Source of the DNA: Actinoplanes sp. KI2
GTDB lineage: Bacteria > Actinomycetota > Actinomycetes > Mycobacteriales > Micromonosporaceae
Reading direction: 5' to 3'
Assembly: GCF_025630775.1 (NCBI RefSeq)
Contig: NZ_JAOSZE010000007.1
Coordinates: forward strand, 185,527 to 249,526
DNA length: 64,000 nt
In this document: positions 25,201 to 33,060 of the stretch, piece by piece
How the letters are laid out: each line of letters begins with the position of its first letter
Position numbering within the stretch: position 1 is the first letter of the stretch
The notes under the pieces: generated by a model
Seen by the model: the letters and a program-made list of their open reading frames with translations, nothing else
What the model was told of the DNA's origin: nothing
Database searches by the model: none
Position numbers and translations under genes: made by a program

Positions 25201-26574
25201 CCGTCGCTCGCCGGCGCGAAGTTCCTGATCACCGGCGGGGCCGGCGCCGGCGCGCGGCTCGCCGAGCTGCTCGCCGAGGCCGGCGCGACCGGCGTGTCCG
25301 CCGATCTGACGGCGGACCCGGCCGGCTACGACGGCGTTGTCGTGCTGGACGGCCTGACCGACGGTGCCGCGCCTGTGCTTCCCGACGCGTTCGGCTTCCT
25401 GAAGAACGCCCTGGCGGCCGGCCCGAAGTGGCTCCTCGCGGCCGGCCCCCAGGGCGGCGGTGTGCGCACCGACGGCCTGCCCGGCCTGTTCCGCACGCTG
25501 GCCCGCGAGTACCCGGACGTGATCACCCGCTATGTCGAGGCGAGCCCGGACGGTCTGGCCGAGGGCCTGGTCGAGGAGCTCCAGGACGGATTGCCGGCGC
25601 CGGTCGTGCACCGGCTCACCGGCGACCGGATGACCGAGCAGTTCCTCGCTTCCGGACTGGGCGCGCTGGCCGACGGTGGCGCGGGCCCGGCCGGCGAGGG
25701 CGCCGCCGAGACGCAGGCGATCGGCCTGGACCCCGACTCGGTGGTGGTGCTGATCGGCGGGGCGCGAGGCATCACCCCCTGGTTCGGCCGCACTGTCGCC
25801 GGTGGCGCCCGCTGCCGGGTGGAGCTGGTCGGGCGTACCCCGCTGCCGCAGGTCGACGAGGACCCGGAACTGGCCGCCGCGGCCGACAAGGCAGCACTGC
25901 GCGCGGCCCTGGCCCGGCGCGGTATGCGTGCGCCGGCCGAGATCGACCGCGCCGCGTCCGCGGTGCTCGCCGCCCGCGAGGTCAGCGCGACCATCGCCGA
26001 GCTCGAGGAGCTCGGAGCCCAGGTCCGCTACCACGCCCTCGACGTGCGCGACGGCGAGGCGACTCACCGGCTGATGAAGCGGATCCACGACGAGTACGGC
26101 CACATCGACGGACTTGTCTACGCGGCCGGTGTCATCGAGGACCGGCTGGTCGCCGACAAGGACCCGGCGTCGTTCGAGCGGGTGTTCCGCACGAAGGTCG
26201 ACGGCGCCCGGTCGGTGCTGGACGCCCTCGACGCCTCCGGCGCGCAGCCGCGGTTCGTGGTGCTGTTCGGGTCGATCGCGGCGGTGTACGGGAACCGGGG
26301 GCAGAGTGACTACGCCGCGGCCAACGACGCGCTGAGCACCATGGCCGCCCGCTGGTCGAAGGAGACCGGCCGGCGCGCCGTCACCGTGCACTGGGGACCG
26401 TGGGCTCCGTCGGGCCGGCACGGCGGCATGGTCACGCCGGAGCTCACCGCCGAGTACGCCCGGCGCGGCATAGGCCTCATCGACCCCGAGGAGGGTGCCC
26501 TGAGCCTGCTCCGCGAGCTCGCCTGGGGTGACCCCGCGATGACCTCGGTCGTCCTGACCGCGTCGGCCTGGTAG
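19270..26574 (+). CDS. PUFA-synthase-like megasynthase: PfaD-KS-AT-ACP-ACP-KR
   Basis: A 2434-residue protein. Residues 1-235 form a degenerate flavin-barrel-like half and ~270-620 a PfaD/nitronate monooxygenase-type enoyl reductase (PIAQGPMTRVSDEAAF, ECGGHVGPRASFPLWE, FFAGGIHDERS). The ketosynthase spans ~650-1090, with Cys841 in VDAACASS and His976 in EAHGTGT. The acyltransferase (~1200-1500) has Ser1297 in GHSYGE. Two carrier domains carry Ser1755 and Ser1866 in SVDSIKRAEV. The C-terminal ketoreductase (~1970-2434) has GGARGIT, a Ser, and YAAAN with Tyr2348. Fusion of PfaD to the front is unlike marine PUFA systems, where it is separate. Protein 2, five bases downstream, supplies the dehydratase. 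The product is probably a reduced or polyene lipid chain. Confidence 0.95.
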   Translation: MSTVVNPNRLVLAVTGGVGLDASPHVLTTAARAGALPVLDLATGDTWSLRGLAQIARHASGLAVRITAECAVTPADLTRSGGDAVTVVVLAADSPWPIPETAERYEVLVEVTSLTEGRAAVAAGAAGLIARGMESGGRVSELSAFILMQQLVSEVDAPVWVAGGVGARTSAASVVGGAAGVLLDTQLALMPESTVSDDVAALLRRMDGTEVVSEGALRGLRRGETLLPIGQDGWLARDFADRWADTAAAVRGIRESIVDALEHPEAGDVLRAGAPLAQALGVRLPIAQGPMTRVSDEAAFAGAVADAGGLPFIALALADAEQTRRMLTEARAALGDRPWGVGVLGFAPEALRAAQIEIIREIKPQVAIIAGGRPAQAKGLEADGISSFLHVPSPGLLRQFLQAGSRKFVFEGAECGGHVGPRASFPLWEAQLAVLAEFLDGKPAGSAAELQIFFAGGIHDERSAAMVAAMAGPLTRRGARIGVLMGTAYLFTAEAVTHGAVQPLFQRQAIEATRTALLETAPGHATRCLSSAFVDDFHGLRESLEGAGVDNRVVWEQLEMLNVGRLRIASKGLRRDGDALVRVDAATQAAEGLFMAGQVAVLRHRATTVADLHAQVSGAAADLHAERVAAARTGLGLGPEAEIVEPATPLDIAIVGMACVFPGSPDLPSFWNTVLSGADVVREVPPERWDAQIYYAPEVGPGQVGRVAVSKWGGFIDPVPFDAIKFGIPPSALASIDPTQLLALEISHRALLDAGYPYDSGFDHGRTGVVFGAEAGSDMSQAQTLRTMLPGYVGEVPEELDELLPRVTEDTFPGLLVNVVAGRVANRLDLGGPNYTVDAACASSLAAMDAACKELIGGGSDLMICGGADLHNGINDYLMFTSAHALSPTGRCRTFDSTGDGIALGEGVAAVVLKRLADAERDGDRVYAVIKGLGGASDGRALGLTAPRPEGQRRAMDKAYAGAGVSPSQVGLVEAHGTGTVVGDRTELETLTTMFIESGARPGAAVLGSVKSQIGHTKCAAGMAGVIKTALALHTGVRPPTINLTRPNPAWNPQTSPFAFHTEPRPWAAPAQERLAGVSAFGFGGTNFHAVLGAHAPTADPQHSRQQWPVELFCFRGASIDAARRGVQKLIDKVGSLPSSVRLRDLAAAAARDSDPRTGPVRIAIVAEDVDDLLALLQRALAGEHDPRRGLVQPQQTPAEGPGKVAFLFPGQGSQRPGALSDLFVAFPELRHYLDLGREWADLLFPPTAFDEATAQEQADRIRDTRVAQPVLGVGGLAVDHVLRRLGVRPDMAGGHSYGELVALCTAGAFDPATLLELSRHRAAAILDAAGDDPGTMAAVSGTTERISAVLASAGLADRVVLANHNSPTQVVISGPTEAVGQAVAALKADGLTARPIPVAAAFHSPVVADGAAAFASVLAGQAVDAPLIPVWSNASAQPYAASADAVRDGLAGQIGSPVRFVEQIEAMYAAGARIFVEAGPGQVLGRLVTDVLGERPHQVVTVDGRPGQGLRGLLSATAELACAGVPVQTGWLFAGRGVAPVTPAEAAARPIWTVDGQLIRDRNGEPLPGGMTPPRRVEVLTMTAAQGRRSEPGRDGREDVVSEFLRTSRDLIASQRDVLLAYLGVDVPADGRVEWQPAEAAPVQYQRQARLDAAPAPVQYQRQARLDAAPAHVAVVPLAPVSPAPALMPAAAVAVPAAAPAGPAPVAPVPAGPVPAGGLDVQGSVLAVISERTGYPEELIELDLDLEADLSVDSIKRAEVAGEVANRLGLSVEGDESELEELVKARTVRAMVSWLDSRITMPLAAAPAAAPAGPAPVAPVPAGPVPAGGLDVQGSVLAVISERTGYPEELIELDLDLEADLSVDSIKRAEVAGEVANRLGLSVEGDESELEELVKARTVRAMVSWLDSRINGEPVAAHAAVPAVNAVPAVNAVPAVNAVPAVNAVSATAPPLAANPGVAPQRLVSVLEPTPATGTAPSLAGAKFLITGGAGAGARLAELLAEAGATGVSADLTADPAGYDGVVVLDGLTDGAAPVLPDAFGFLKNALAAGPKWLLAAGPQGGGVRTDGLPGLFRTLAREYPDVITRYVEASPDGLAEGLVEELQDGLPAPVVHRLTGDRMTEQFLASGLGALADGGAGPAGEGAAETQAIGLDPDSVVVLIGGARGITPWFGRTVAGGARCRVELVGRTPLPQVDEDPELAAAADKAALRAALARRGMRAPAEIDRAASAVLAAREVSATIAELEELGAQVRYHALDVRDGEATHRLMKRIHDEYGHIDGLVYAAGVIEDRLVADKDPASFERVFRTKVDGARSVLDALDASGAQPRFVVLFGSIAAVYGNRGQSDYAAANDALSTMAARWSKETGRRAVTVHWGPWAPSGRHGGMVTPELTAEYARRGIGLIDPEEGALSLLRELAWGDPAMTSVVLTASAW
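24193..24282 (+). repeat. 45-bp tandem duplication in the AT-ACP linker
   Basis: Two in-frame 45-bp copies encode APVQYQRQARLDAAP twice. They differ at only a few third positions (gtg cag / gtc caa, ggcc / ggct). This is recent linker expansion. Confidence 0.85.
24358..25003 (+). repeat. Near-identical tandem carrier-domain duplication (period 333 bp)
   Basis: Copy 1 (24358-24670) and copy 2 (24691-25003) are 313 bp each. I find three differences, at 'ggatcg/gggtcc' after GTGCAG and 'tccgag/tcggag', all synonymous. Each copy encodes an Ala/Pro linker plus a full carrier domain. Identity at DNA level means very recent duplication or ongoing gene conversion. Confidence 0.92.
25030..25101 (+). 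repeat. Four 18-bp tandem repeats encoding AVPAVN
   Basis: Four exact copies of GCGGTCCCGGCGGTCAAC follow the second carrier domain and encode a flexible linker before the ketoreductase part. A fifth partial copy drifts to GCGGTCTCG. Copy number may vary between strains. Confidence 0.9.
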
Positions 26575-26579
26575 CCGGT

Positions 26580-29500
26580 ATGGAACAGATCGCGATCGTC
26601 GGGATGGCGGCCCTCTTCCCGGGCTCGGCCGATCTCGACCAGTACTGGCGGAACGTGGTCGCCGGCAAGGGCTGCATCACCGACGTCCCGCCGGACCGGT
26701 TCGACGAGCTCTTCTACGACCCGGAGAACGCGCACCGCCCCGACCGGTTCTACTGCCGGCGCGGCGGGTTCCTCGACGAGGCGGCGTTCGAGCCGCTGAA
26801 GTTCGGGATCATGCCCAACTCGGTCACCGACATCGAGCCCGATCAGTTGATTTCGCTCGAGGTCGCCTCGGCCGCCATCACCGACGCCGGTGGCCCCGAG
26901 AGGATGCCCGACGCCGACCGGATCGGCGTGATCCTCGGCCGGGGCGGCCTGATCAGCCCCGGCGCGATTCGGTACTCCCAGCGGGTCCGGGTGAACAACC
27001 AGGTCATCAGCATCCTCCGGGAACTGCTCCCGGACCTCGACGAGGAGCGGCTCGACCTGGTCCGGGACCGGTTCGACCAGCAGCTCGGCAAGCAGCAGCC
27101 GGAGGGCGCGATCGGCGTGGTGCCGAACCTCGCCGCCTCCCGGGTGGCGAACCGGCTCAACCTGCGCGGCCCCGCGTACACGATCGACGCGGCCTGCGCC
27201 TCCTCGCTGCTGGCGGTCGACCAGGGCATGACCGAGCTGTCCAGCGGCCGGCTCGACGCGGTCCTGGCCGGCGGCACCCACCACGTACACGACATCAGCT
27301 TTTGGTCGGTCTTCAACCAGCTGCAGGCGCTAAGCCGCACGGGCGACATCCGCCCGTTCGACGCCGGCGCCGACGGCATGCTGGTCGGCGAGGGCACCGG
27401 GTTCGTGGTGCTGAAGCGCCTGGCGGACGCCGAGCGCGCCGGCGACCGGGTGTACGCCGTCATCCGCGGCAGCGGCACCTCGAGCGACGGCCGGTCGGCC
27501 AGCATGTTCAACCCGGCCAGTTCCGGGCAGGCGCTGGCGATCCGCCGCGCGTGGGAGATGGCCGGGCTGGACCCGACGGCCAGTGACGCGCTGGGCCTGC
27601 TGGAGGCGCACGGTACCGGCACCCCGACGGGTGACGCGGCCGAGCTCACCACGCTGGCCGAGGTGTTCGGGGGCCCCGGCGACGGCGAGCGGCCGGTCAT
27701 CGGCTCGGTCAAGTCGATGATCGGGCACGCCATGCCGGCGGCCGGCATCGCCGGACTGATCAAGGCCGCCCTGGCGGTGTATCACGGCGTGCTGCCACCC
27801 ACGGTGAACTGCGATGAGCCGCGCGCGGAGATGGCGAGGACCCGCTTCACGCCGATCGCGGCGGCGAAACCTTGGCCGGGTACGGGTCCGCGGCGCGCCG
27901 GTGTCAACGCGTTCGGCTTCGGCGGGGTCAACGCGCACGTCGTGATCGAGCAGCACGTCGCCGCCGGATCGGTCACGGTCGCCGAGCCCGACCGGGTGGT
28001 GTGGCTCTCCGCCGACTCACCGGCGGAGCTGGGCGACCTGCTGGACCGTCCGGACGCCGTGGTGCGAGGGCTGGAACTGGCCGGCGAGGTGGCCGGCGGC
28101 CGCACCCGGCTCGGCATGGTCGACCCGACCGACCAGCGGATCGCTGCGGCGCGGCGGATGGTCGCGCGGGGGGCGGCGTGGCGCGGTGGCCGGGACATCT
28201 GGTTCACCCCGCGGCCGCTGCTCGGCGCCGGCGGCGGCCGGCTCGCCTTCGTCTATCCGGGGGTCGAGGCCGAGTTCGCCCCGCGTACGGCCGATGTCGC
28301 CGGCCATTTCGGGCTGCCGTACCGGGAGTTCGCGGCCGAGGACCTGGGCCGGCACGGCACCGGTCTGCTCGAGGTCGGCCGGCTGCTGGACGGGGCGCTG
28401 CGCCGGATGAACGTGCGGCCCGACGCGGTCGCTGGGCACAGCATCGGCGAGTGGACCGCAGCCGTGATCACCGGACAGATGAGCGTTGCGGGCGTGGACG
28501 CGTTCCTGAGCGTCTTCGACGCGAACAAGGTGGAGATCTCCGGGTACGCGTTCGCCGCGATCAGCGCCCCGGCCGAGACGGTGACGCCGCTGCTGGCCGG
28601 CTATCCGGGCGTCCTGTTCACGCACGACAACGCGCCCACCCAGTGCGTCGTCAACGGTCCCCGTGAGCAGGTCCAGCGCCTGGTCGACGACCTGCGCGCG
28701 GACAACGTGCTGTGCCAGCTGCTGCCGTTCCGGTCGGCGTTCCACACGCCGGTCTTCGCCGAGGGACTGCAGGCGATCGGCGCGGCGCTGGGTCGCTGGG
28801 AGCCGCGGCCCACCGAGGTGCCGGTCTGGTCCGGCACGCTCGCCGCACCCTTCCCGACCGACCCCGACGAGGTCAACCAGCTCTTCATCCGGCACATGAT
28901 CGAGCCGGTCCGGTTCCGGCAGACCGTCAACGCCATGTACGACGCCGGGATCCGGGTCTTCCTCCAGGTCGGGCCCGGGCAGCTGGCCACTCTGATCGAC
29001 GACAACCTGCGCGGCAAGGATCATCTCGCGATGCCGGTGAACGTCTCCCGCCGCAGCGGCATGGACCAGCTCCGGCGGGTCGCCACCGCGCTGTGGGTGG
29101 ACGGCGGGGAACCGGACCTGCATGCGCTCGACCCGGCCCCGGCGGCGGCCACCCCCAGGGTCGTGCCGGAGCGCCTGGTGGCCGGGCCGGCCGCGCGCAA
29201 GGGGCCGTCCGTGCGGCTGGATCTGAGCGGGGCGCTGGTCAAGCTCGGTCCGGGCGCGGCCGACCTGCTGGGCATCTCGGCCACGCCCGCTCCCGGACGG
29301 CCGCCGGCGCCGGCGCCGGCCGCGGTTTCCGCTGCTGACCCTGCTCCGCAGGCCGCCGCACTGACGGCGCTCAACCGCATGGCGAGCACCTCCAGCGCGG
29401 CCAAGGAACTTGTGGCCCTGCTTCAGGAGACGGCACACGACGCGGTCACCGTAATGAATGCGGCCGCGGCACCGAGCCGGCCGCCGGCACCGAGGCACCT

Positions 29501-31019
29501 GACCGCGGCCGACAACGAGGTGCTGTTGCGGACCTCGATGAACGTGTCCATCGAGGACATGCCGTACCTGCTGGACCACTGCTTCTTCGCGCAGCCGGAC
29601 GACTGGCCGCGGGTCGAGGACCGCTGGCCCGTGGTGCCGGCGACCACCATGGTGCAGTTCATGATGGACGCCGCCGAACAAGCCGTGCCGGGGTGGAAGG
29701 CGATCGGCGTACGCGAGGCGAAGTTCAACCGCTGGCTGAAGGCGGCGCCGCCGCAGCGGGTGGACGTGACGGTCAAGCGGGTGGCCTCGAACCTGCTGTC
29801 GGTGGCGCTGGGCGGGTACGCCCGGTCCGTGATCGAGGTGGGCACCAGCTATCCGGAACCGCCGGAGCCGGCCTGGAGCCAGGACCCCGCGACGGAGTTC
29901 CCGCCCTCGATCAGTGCCGAGCAGATGTACGCCGAGCGCCTGATGTTCCACGGCCCGCAGTTCCAGGGCGTCACCGCCGTGTACGCGCTCGGGAACATGC
30001 ACGTACGCGGCGAGGTGACCACCCCCGTGCCACCGGGCGGGCTCCTCGACAACGCGTTGCAGCTCATCGGCAACTGGCTCCCCGTCACCCAGCCGTTCCG
30101 GACGGTGGCGCTGCCGGTGGGGATCGGGCACGTCACGTTCTACGGGCCGCAGCCCGCGCCGGGCACCGCGTTCGACTGCCTGGTGCGGATCCGCACGATC
30201 ACCGACACCGAGCTGGTCGCGGATGCCCAGCTCTCGATCGGCGGCCGGGTCTGGGCGCAGATCGACGGCGCGACGGACCGGCGGTTCGACAGCCACCCGA
30301 TCGCGAAGGCCTGCGAGCGATTCCCCGAGCGGTACCCCATGTCGCAGCGCCGGCCGGAGGGCTGGGCGGTGGTCTTCGACGCCTGGACCGACCTGGTCAC
30401 CCGGGGGATGGCCGTGCGGAGCATCCTGGGCGCCGACGCCGCGATCGAGTACGACCGAATGGCGGCCGCCAAGAAGAAACCGTGGATGCTGGGCCGGATC
30501 GCCGCCAAGGACGCCGTCCGGTTCCGTCAGTGGGATGCCGGACACACCGACGTCTTCCCGGTCGAGCTCACCATCCGCAACCTGCCGTCGGGGCAGCCGT
30601 TCGTGGAGTTGCGGCCCGGCCGCGGCCTGGTCGACAGCGCGCTGTCGCTGGCACACACCGAGGAGGTCGCGGTGGCGATCTCCGGACCGGCGGGCGCCGA
30701 GGTGGGCATCGACATCGTCGAGATCGCGCCCCGCGACGACAGCACGCTCCGGTACGCCCTGAGCGAAGCGGAGATCGCGCAGCTCGGAACGGACCGCGAC
30801 CGCCGGTTCGCCCGGATCTGGGCGGCGAAGGAAGCCGTCGGCAAAGCTCTCGGCACGGGCCTCGGCGGATCGCCGCGCCGCTTCGAGGTGTCTCTCGACC
30901 AGGGCACGGTGACCGTCGACGACCGTACCTTCCCGGTCGCCTACCAGGAGATCGAAAATCCGCCCGACCTTCCGCCGCGGCGCTATGTCGTGGCCTGGAC
31001 CAGCCCCGCAGAGAAATAA
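26580..31019 (+). CDS. PUFA-synthase-like megasynthase: KS-AT-DH-phosphopantetheinyl transferase
   Basis: A 1479-residue partner. The ketosynthase (1-460) has Cys206 in IDAACASS, EAHGTGTPTGD and SMIGHAMPAAG, so it is an active KS rather than a chain-length factor. The acyltransferase (~555-840) has Ser621 in GHSIGEW. After an Ala/Pro linker, a double-hotdog dehydratase (~975-1290) shows His1000 in LLDHCFF and Asp1157 in GGLLDNALQ. The C-terminus (~1310-1479) is a Sfp-type phosphopantetheinyl transferase with GIDIVEI (Asp1378) and IWAAKEAVGKALG. It starts five bases after protein 1 without its own ribosome site, so equal production by coupling is likely. The fused PPTase should activate the carriers of protein 1 and the free carrier protein. 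Confidence 0.95.
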   Translation: MEQIAIVGMAALFPGSADLDQYWRNVVAGKGCITDVPPDRFDELFYDPENAHRPDRFYCRRGGFLDEAAFEPLKFGIMPNSVTDIEPDQLISLEVASAAITDAGGPERMPDADRIGVILGRGGLISPGAIRYSQRVRVNNQVISILRELLPDLDEERLDLVRDRFDQQLGKQQPEGAIGVVPNLAASRVANRLNLRGPAYTIDAACASSLLAVDQGMTELSSGRLDAVLAGGTHHVHDISFWSVFNQLQALSRTGDIRPFDAGADGMLVGEGTGFVVLKRLADAERAGDRVYAVIRGSGTSSDGRSASMFNPASSGQALAIRRAWEMAGLDPTASDALGLLEAHGTGTPTGDAAELTTLAEVFGGPGDGERPVIGSVKSMIGHAMPAAGIAGLIKAALAVYHGVLPPTVNCDEPRAEMARTRFTPIAAAKPWPGTGPRRAGVNAFGFGGVNAHVVIEQHVAAGSVTVAEPDRVVWLSADSPAELGDLLDRPDAVVRGLELAGEVAGGRTRLGMVDPTDQRIAAARRMVARGAAWRGGRDIWFTPRPLLGAGGGRLAFVYPGVEAEFAPRTADVAGHFGLPYREFAAEDLGRHGTGLLEVGRLLDGALRRMNVRPDAVAGHSIGEWTAAVITGQMSVAGVDAFLSVFDANKVEISGYAFAAISAPAETVTPLLAGYPGVLFTHDNAPTQCVVNGPREQVQRLVDDLRADNVLCQLLPFRSAFHTPVFAEGLQAIGAALGRWEPRPTEVPVWSGTLAAPFPTDPDEVNQLFIRHMIEPVRFRQTVNAMYDAGIRVFLQVGPGQLATLIDDNLRGKDHLAMPVNVSRRSGMDQLRRVATALWVDGGEPDLHALDPAPAAATPRVVPERLVAGPAARKGPSVRLDLSGALVKLGPGAADLLGISATPAPGRPPAPAPAAVSAADPAPQAAALTALNRMASTSSAAKELVALLQETAHDAVTVMNAAAAPSRPPAPRHLTAADNEVLLRTSMNVSIEDMPYLLDHCFFAQPDDWPRVEDRWPVVPATTMVQFMMDAAEQAVPGWKAIGVREAKFNRWLKAAPPQRVDVTVKRVASNLLSVALGGYARSVIEVGTSYPEPPEPAWSQDPATEFPPSISAEQMYAERLMFHGPQFQGVTAVYALGNMHVRGEVTTPVPPGGLLDNALQLIGNWLPVTQPFRTVALPVGIGHVTFYGPQPAPGTAFDCLVRIRTITDTELVADAQLSIGGRVWAQIDGATDRRFDSHPIAKACERFPERYPMSQRRPEGWAVVFDAWTDLVTRGMAVRSILGADAAIEYDRMAAAKKKPWMLGRIAAKDAVRFRQWDAGHTDVFPVELTIRNLPSGQPFVELRPGRGLVDSALSLAHTEEVAVAISGPAGAEVGIDIVEIAPRDDSTLRYALSEAEIAQLGTDRDRRFARIWAAKEAVGKALGTGLGGSPRRFEVSLDQGTVTVDDRTFPVAYQEIENPPDLPPRRYVVAWTSPAEK

Positions 31020-31029
31020 GGAGCACACC

Positions 31030-31326
31030 ATGCCTTCGGACCAGACCGATGTTCTTGCCGATGTCGACGCCATGCTCCGCGACGTGCTGGGCGACTTCGG
31101 CCCCGACGCCGAGATCACTATGGATACGACGTTCCGCGACGACCTCGGCATGGAAAGCCTCGACGTGGTGTCGCTGGCCGGGCGCCTGCAGGCCCGCTAC
31201 GGCAACTCGGTCAACTTCGCGCTGTTCGTGTCCACCTTCGACGTCGCCTCGGTCGGTGAGCTGACCGTCGGCCAGCTCGTCGAATACATTTCCGATTCGC
31301 TCGCCAAGGCGCCGGCTGCCTCATGA
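31030..31326 (+). CDS. Discrete acyl carrier protein
   Basis: A 98-residue carrier protein started at an ATG after AAGGAG. Helix 2 begins DLGMESLDVVSLAGRLQARY, with Ser43 as the phosphopantetheine site. A long middle segment (NSVNFALFVSTFDVASVGEL) is unlike the DSIKRAEV carriers inside protein 1, so it may serve loading or offloading rather than elongation. It lies 10 bp after protein 2 and its stop overlaps the hydrolase start. Confidence 0.93.
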   Translation: MPSDQTDVLADVDAMLRDVLGDFGPDAEITMDTTFRDDLGMESLDVVSLAGRLQARYGNSVNFALFVSTFDVASVGELTVGQLVEYISDSLAKAPAAS

Positions 31327-32096
31327 CCATCGTCCACGCGAACGGCGTCGACCTCCACGTGCAGGAGGTCGCGCCGATCGGCGACCCGATCGGCACGGCC
31401 GTGCTCATCCACGGCATGACCTCGGACAGCATGGCGAGCTGGTTCCTCACGCTGGCCCACCCGCTGGCGCAGGCCGGGCTGCGGGTGCTGCTGTACGACC
31501 TGCGCGGCCACGGGCACAGCGAGCGCCCGCCGACCGGCTACAGCCTGGACCACTTCGTCGACGACCTGGACGCGTTGCTCGCCGAGCACTGGAAGGTGGA
31601 CGGTCCGGTCCACCTGTTCGGGAACTCGTTCGGCGGCACGGTGGCCTTCTCGTACGCGGCGCGGCATCCGGCGCGGGTGGCCGGCCTCGTCACGATCGAG
31701 TCCGCGCCACCGACCGCCGCCTGGTTCGGCCGGATGGCCCGGCGGCTGGCGCGGGCCGCGGAGACCCTCGCCGACGTCGACGCGGTGCTGACCAGCCGGC
31801 CGCTGATGGCCCATCGGGTCCGCACCGCGTCCGCGCTGCTGGCCGAGACCAGCGTCGGTGTGGAACTGCCGAACAGTGTCCTGAGCGACCCGGCGGCCAT
31901 CGCGGCCATCGACTGCCCGGTGCTCTGCCTCTACGGCGGGGATTCGGCCGTGCAAGAGCTCGCGGCCGAAACCGAACGGCTACTGCCTTTGTCCCGGCAC
32001 GTCGTCGTCGCGGGTTTCGGGCACACCCTGCTGATCGACGCTCCTGACCAGGTCCGGGCCGAGGTCCTGGCCTGGCTCGTCGCCTACGTTCACTGA
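31323..32096 (+). CDS. Alpha/beta hydrolase, possible chain-release thioesterase
   Basis: A 257-residue alpha/beta hydrolase. Visible are LIHGMTSDS (oxyanion), YDLRGHGHSERP, the nucleophile elbow GNSFGG with Ser102, a cap region near 130-190, and GFGHTLLID carrying the catalytic His. Its ATG overlaps the carrier stop (ATGA). Position next to a discrete carrier suggests release or trimming of the acyl chain; lipase or esterase activity on the final product is the alternative. Confidence 0.9.
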   Translation: MTIVHANGVDLHVQEVAPIGDPIGTAVLIHGMTSDSMASWFLTLAHPLAQAGLRVLLYDLRGHGHSERPPTGYSLDHFVDDLDALLAEHWKVDGPVHLFGNSFGGTVAFSYAARHPARVAGLVTIESAPPTAAWFGRMARRLARAAETLADVDAVLTSRPLMAHRVRTASALLAETSVGVELPNSVLSDPAAIAAIDCPVLCLYGGDSAVQELAAETERLLPLSRHVVVAGFGHTLLIDAPDQVRAEVLAWLVAYVH

Positions 32097-32118
32097 TCGC
32101 CCCGGGGGGATTACGCAT

Positions 32119-33060
32119 ATGGAAAGAGCCATCATCATCAGCAACGGGCGCAGCGGCTCCACGCTGCTGTCCGACCTGATCGTCGAGGAACCGCAAACCT
32201 GCTCGGCGCAGGAATACTTCATGTCCTTGGCGCCGTGGAACCGCAGCACCGAGCTGATCACCGGGCACGAGTTCTGGAACGTGCTCAGTGAGCCCAAGGA
32301 GGAGCTCTCGGTCCTGTTCCGGATCGGCGCACCACCCAAGGAGATCCGCTACCCGGCACACGGCCGGTTCGCCGCTGACCTGGCAAGCCTGCCGCGCATC
32401 CTCGCGGTCACCCTGCCCGCGCTCACCGAGGATCCCGACGCGCTGTTCGACTCGCTCGCCGAACCGGTCAAGCGCTTTCCGGCCCAGCGCGTCGGCGCCC
32501 ACCACCGGGCCTTCCTCGATCTGCTCGCGGAGAAGACCGGCAAGCAGCGCTGGGTCGAGCGGTCCGGCGGCTCGAGCCAGATCACCACGTCGCTGCTCGA
32601 GAACTTTCCCACCGCAAAGTTCGTCTATCTGACCCGGGACTGGGCGGCCACCGCGAAATCGATGAGCAGACACTCGTCGTTCCAGATCGTGCAGTTACGG
32701 CTCGAGGCCATGGCCCGGTACGGCGTGGATCCGCTCACGGCCGACCCCGGCGACGACGTCCCGGCCGAGCTCGCGGAATTCCTGCCCGGCCGGCTCACCG
32801 CCGAGACCCTGCGCCGGCGCGGTGACGACCAGAGGCTCTTCCTGGGCCTGTGCGCGTTCATGAGCAGCCAGGCCGACCAGGCGCTGGCCGACCACCCGCC
32901 GGCCCAGCTGCACCGGATGGCGTACGAACAACTGGTCGCCGACCCGATCGGTGAGCTGACCACGCTGGGCGAGTTCCTCGGCTTCGCCGACCCGGCCGCC
33001 TGGGCCGCGTCGGTGGCCGGTCGAGTGCGTACCACCTCGTCGATGGCGGTGGTGGCATGA
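32119..33060 (+). CDS. Stf0-like sulfotransferase
   Basis: A 313-residue sulfotransferase with the PAPS 5'-phosphosulfate loop SNGRSGSTLL at residues 8-17, a 3'-phosphate-type segment FVYLTRDWAATAKSMSRHS, and a C-terminal YEQLVADPIGELTTLGEFLG typical of Stf0 relatives. It should transfer sulfate from PAPS to a hydroxyl. Starting 22 bp after the hydrolase with a GGGGGGA site, and overlapping the next gene by ATGA, it belongs to the synthase operon and would sulfate its lipid or polyketide product. Confidence 0.88.
   Translation: MERAIIISNGRSGSTLLSDLIVEEPQTCSAQEYFMSLAPWNRSTELITGHEFWNVLSEPKEELSVLFRIGAPPKEIRYPAHGRFAADLASLPRILAVTLPALTEDPDALFDSLAEPVKRFPAQRVGAHHRAFLDLLAEKTGKQRWVERSGGSSQITTSLLENFPTAKFVYLTRDWAATAKSMSRHSSFQIVQLRLEAMARYGVDPLTADPGDDVPAELAEFLPGRLTAETLRRRGDDQRLFLGLCAFMSSQADQALADHPPAQLHRMAYEQLVADPIGELTTLGEFLGFADPAAWAASVAGRVRTTSSMAVVA

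Noticed and set aside
19651..26421. A 2256-codon open frame antisense to the first megasynthase gene.
   Set aside because: It mirrors the third-position GC bias of the real gene, is Arg/Gly/Asp/His-rich without motifs, and the sense strand carries complete catalytic domains.
28017..31151. A 1044-codon antisense frame under the second megasynthase gene.
   Set aside because: Same shadow effect; no domain, no plausible start, and it crosses the real gene's PPTase and the carrier gene.
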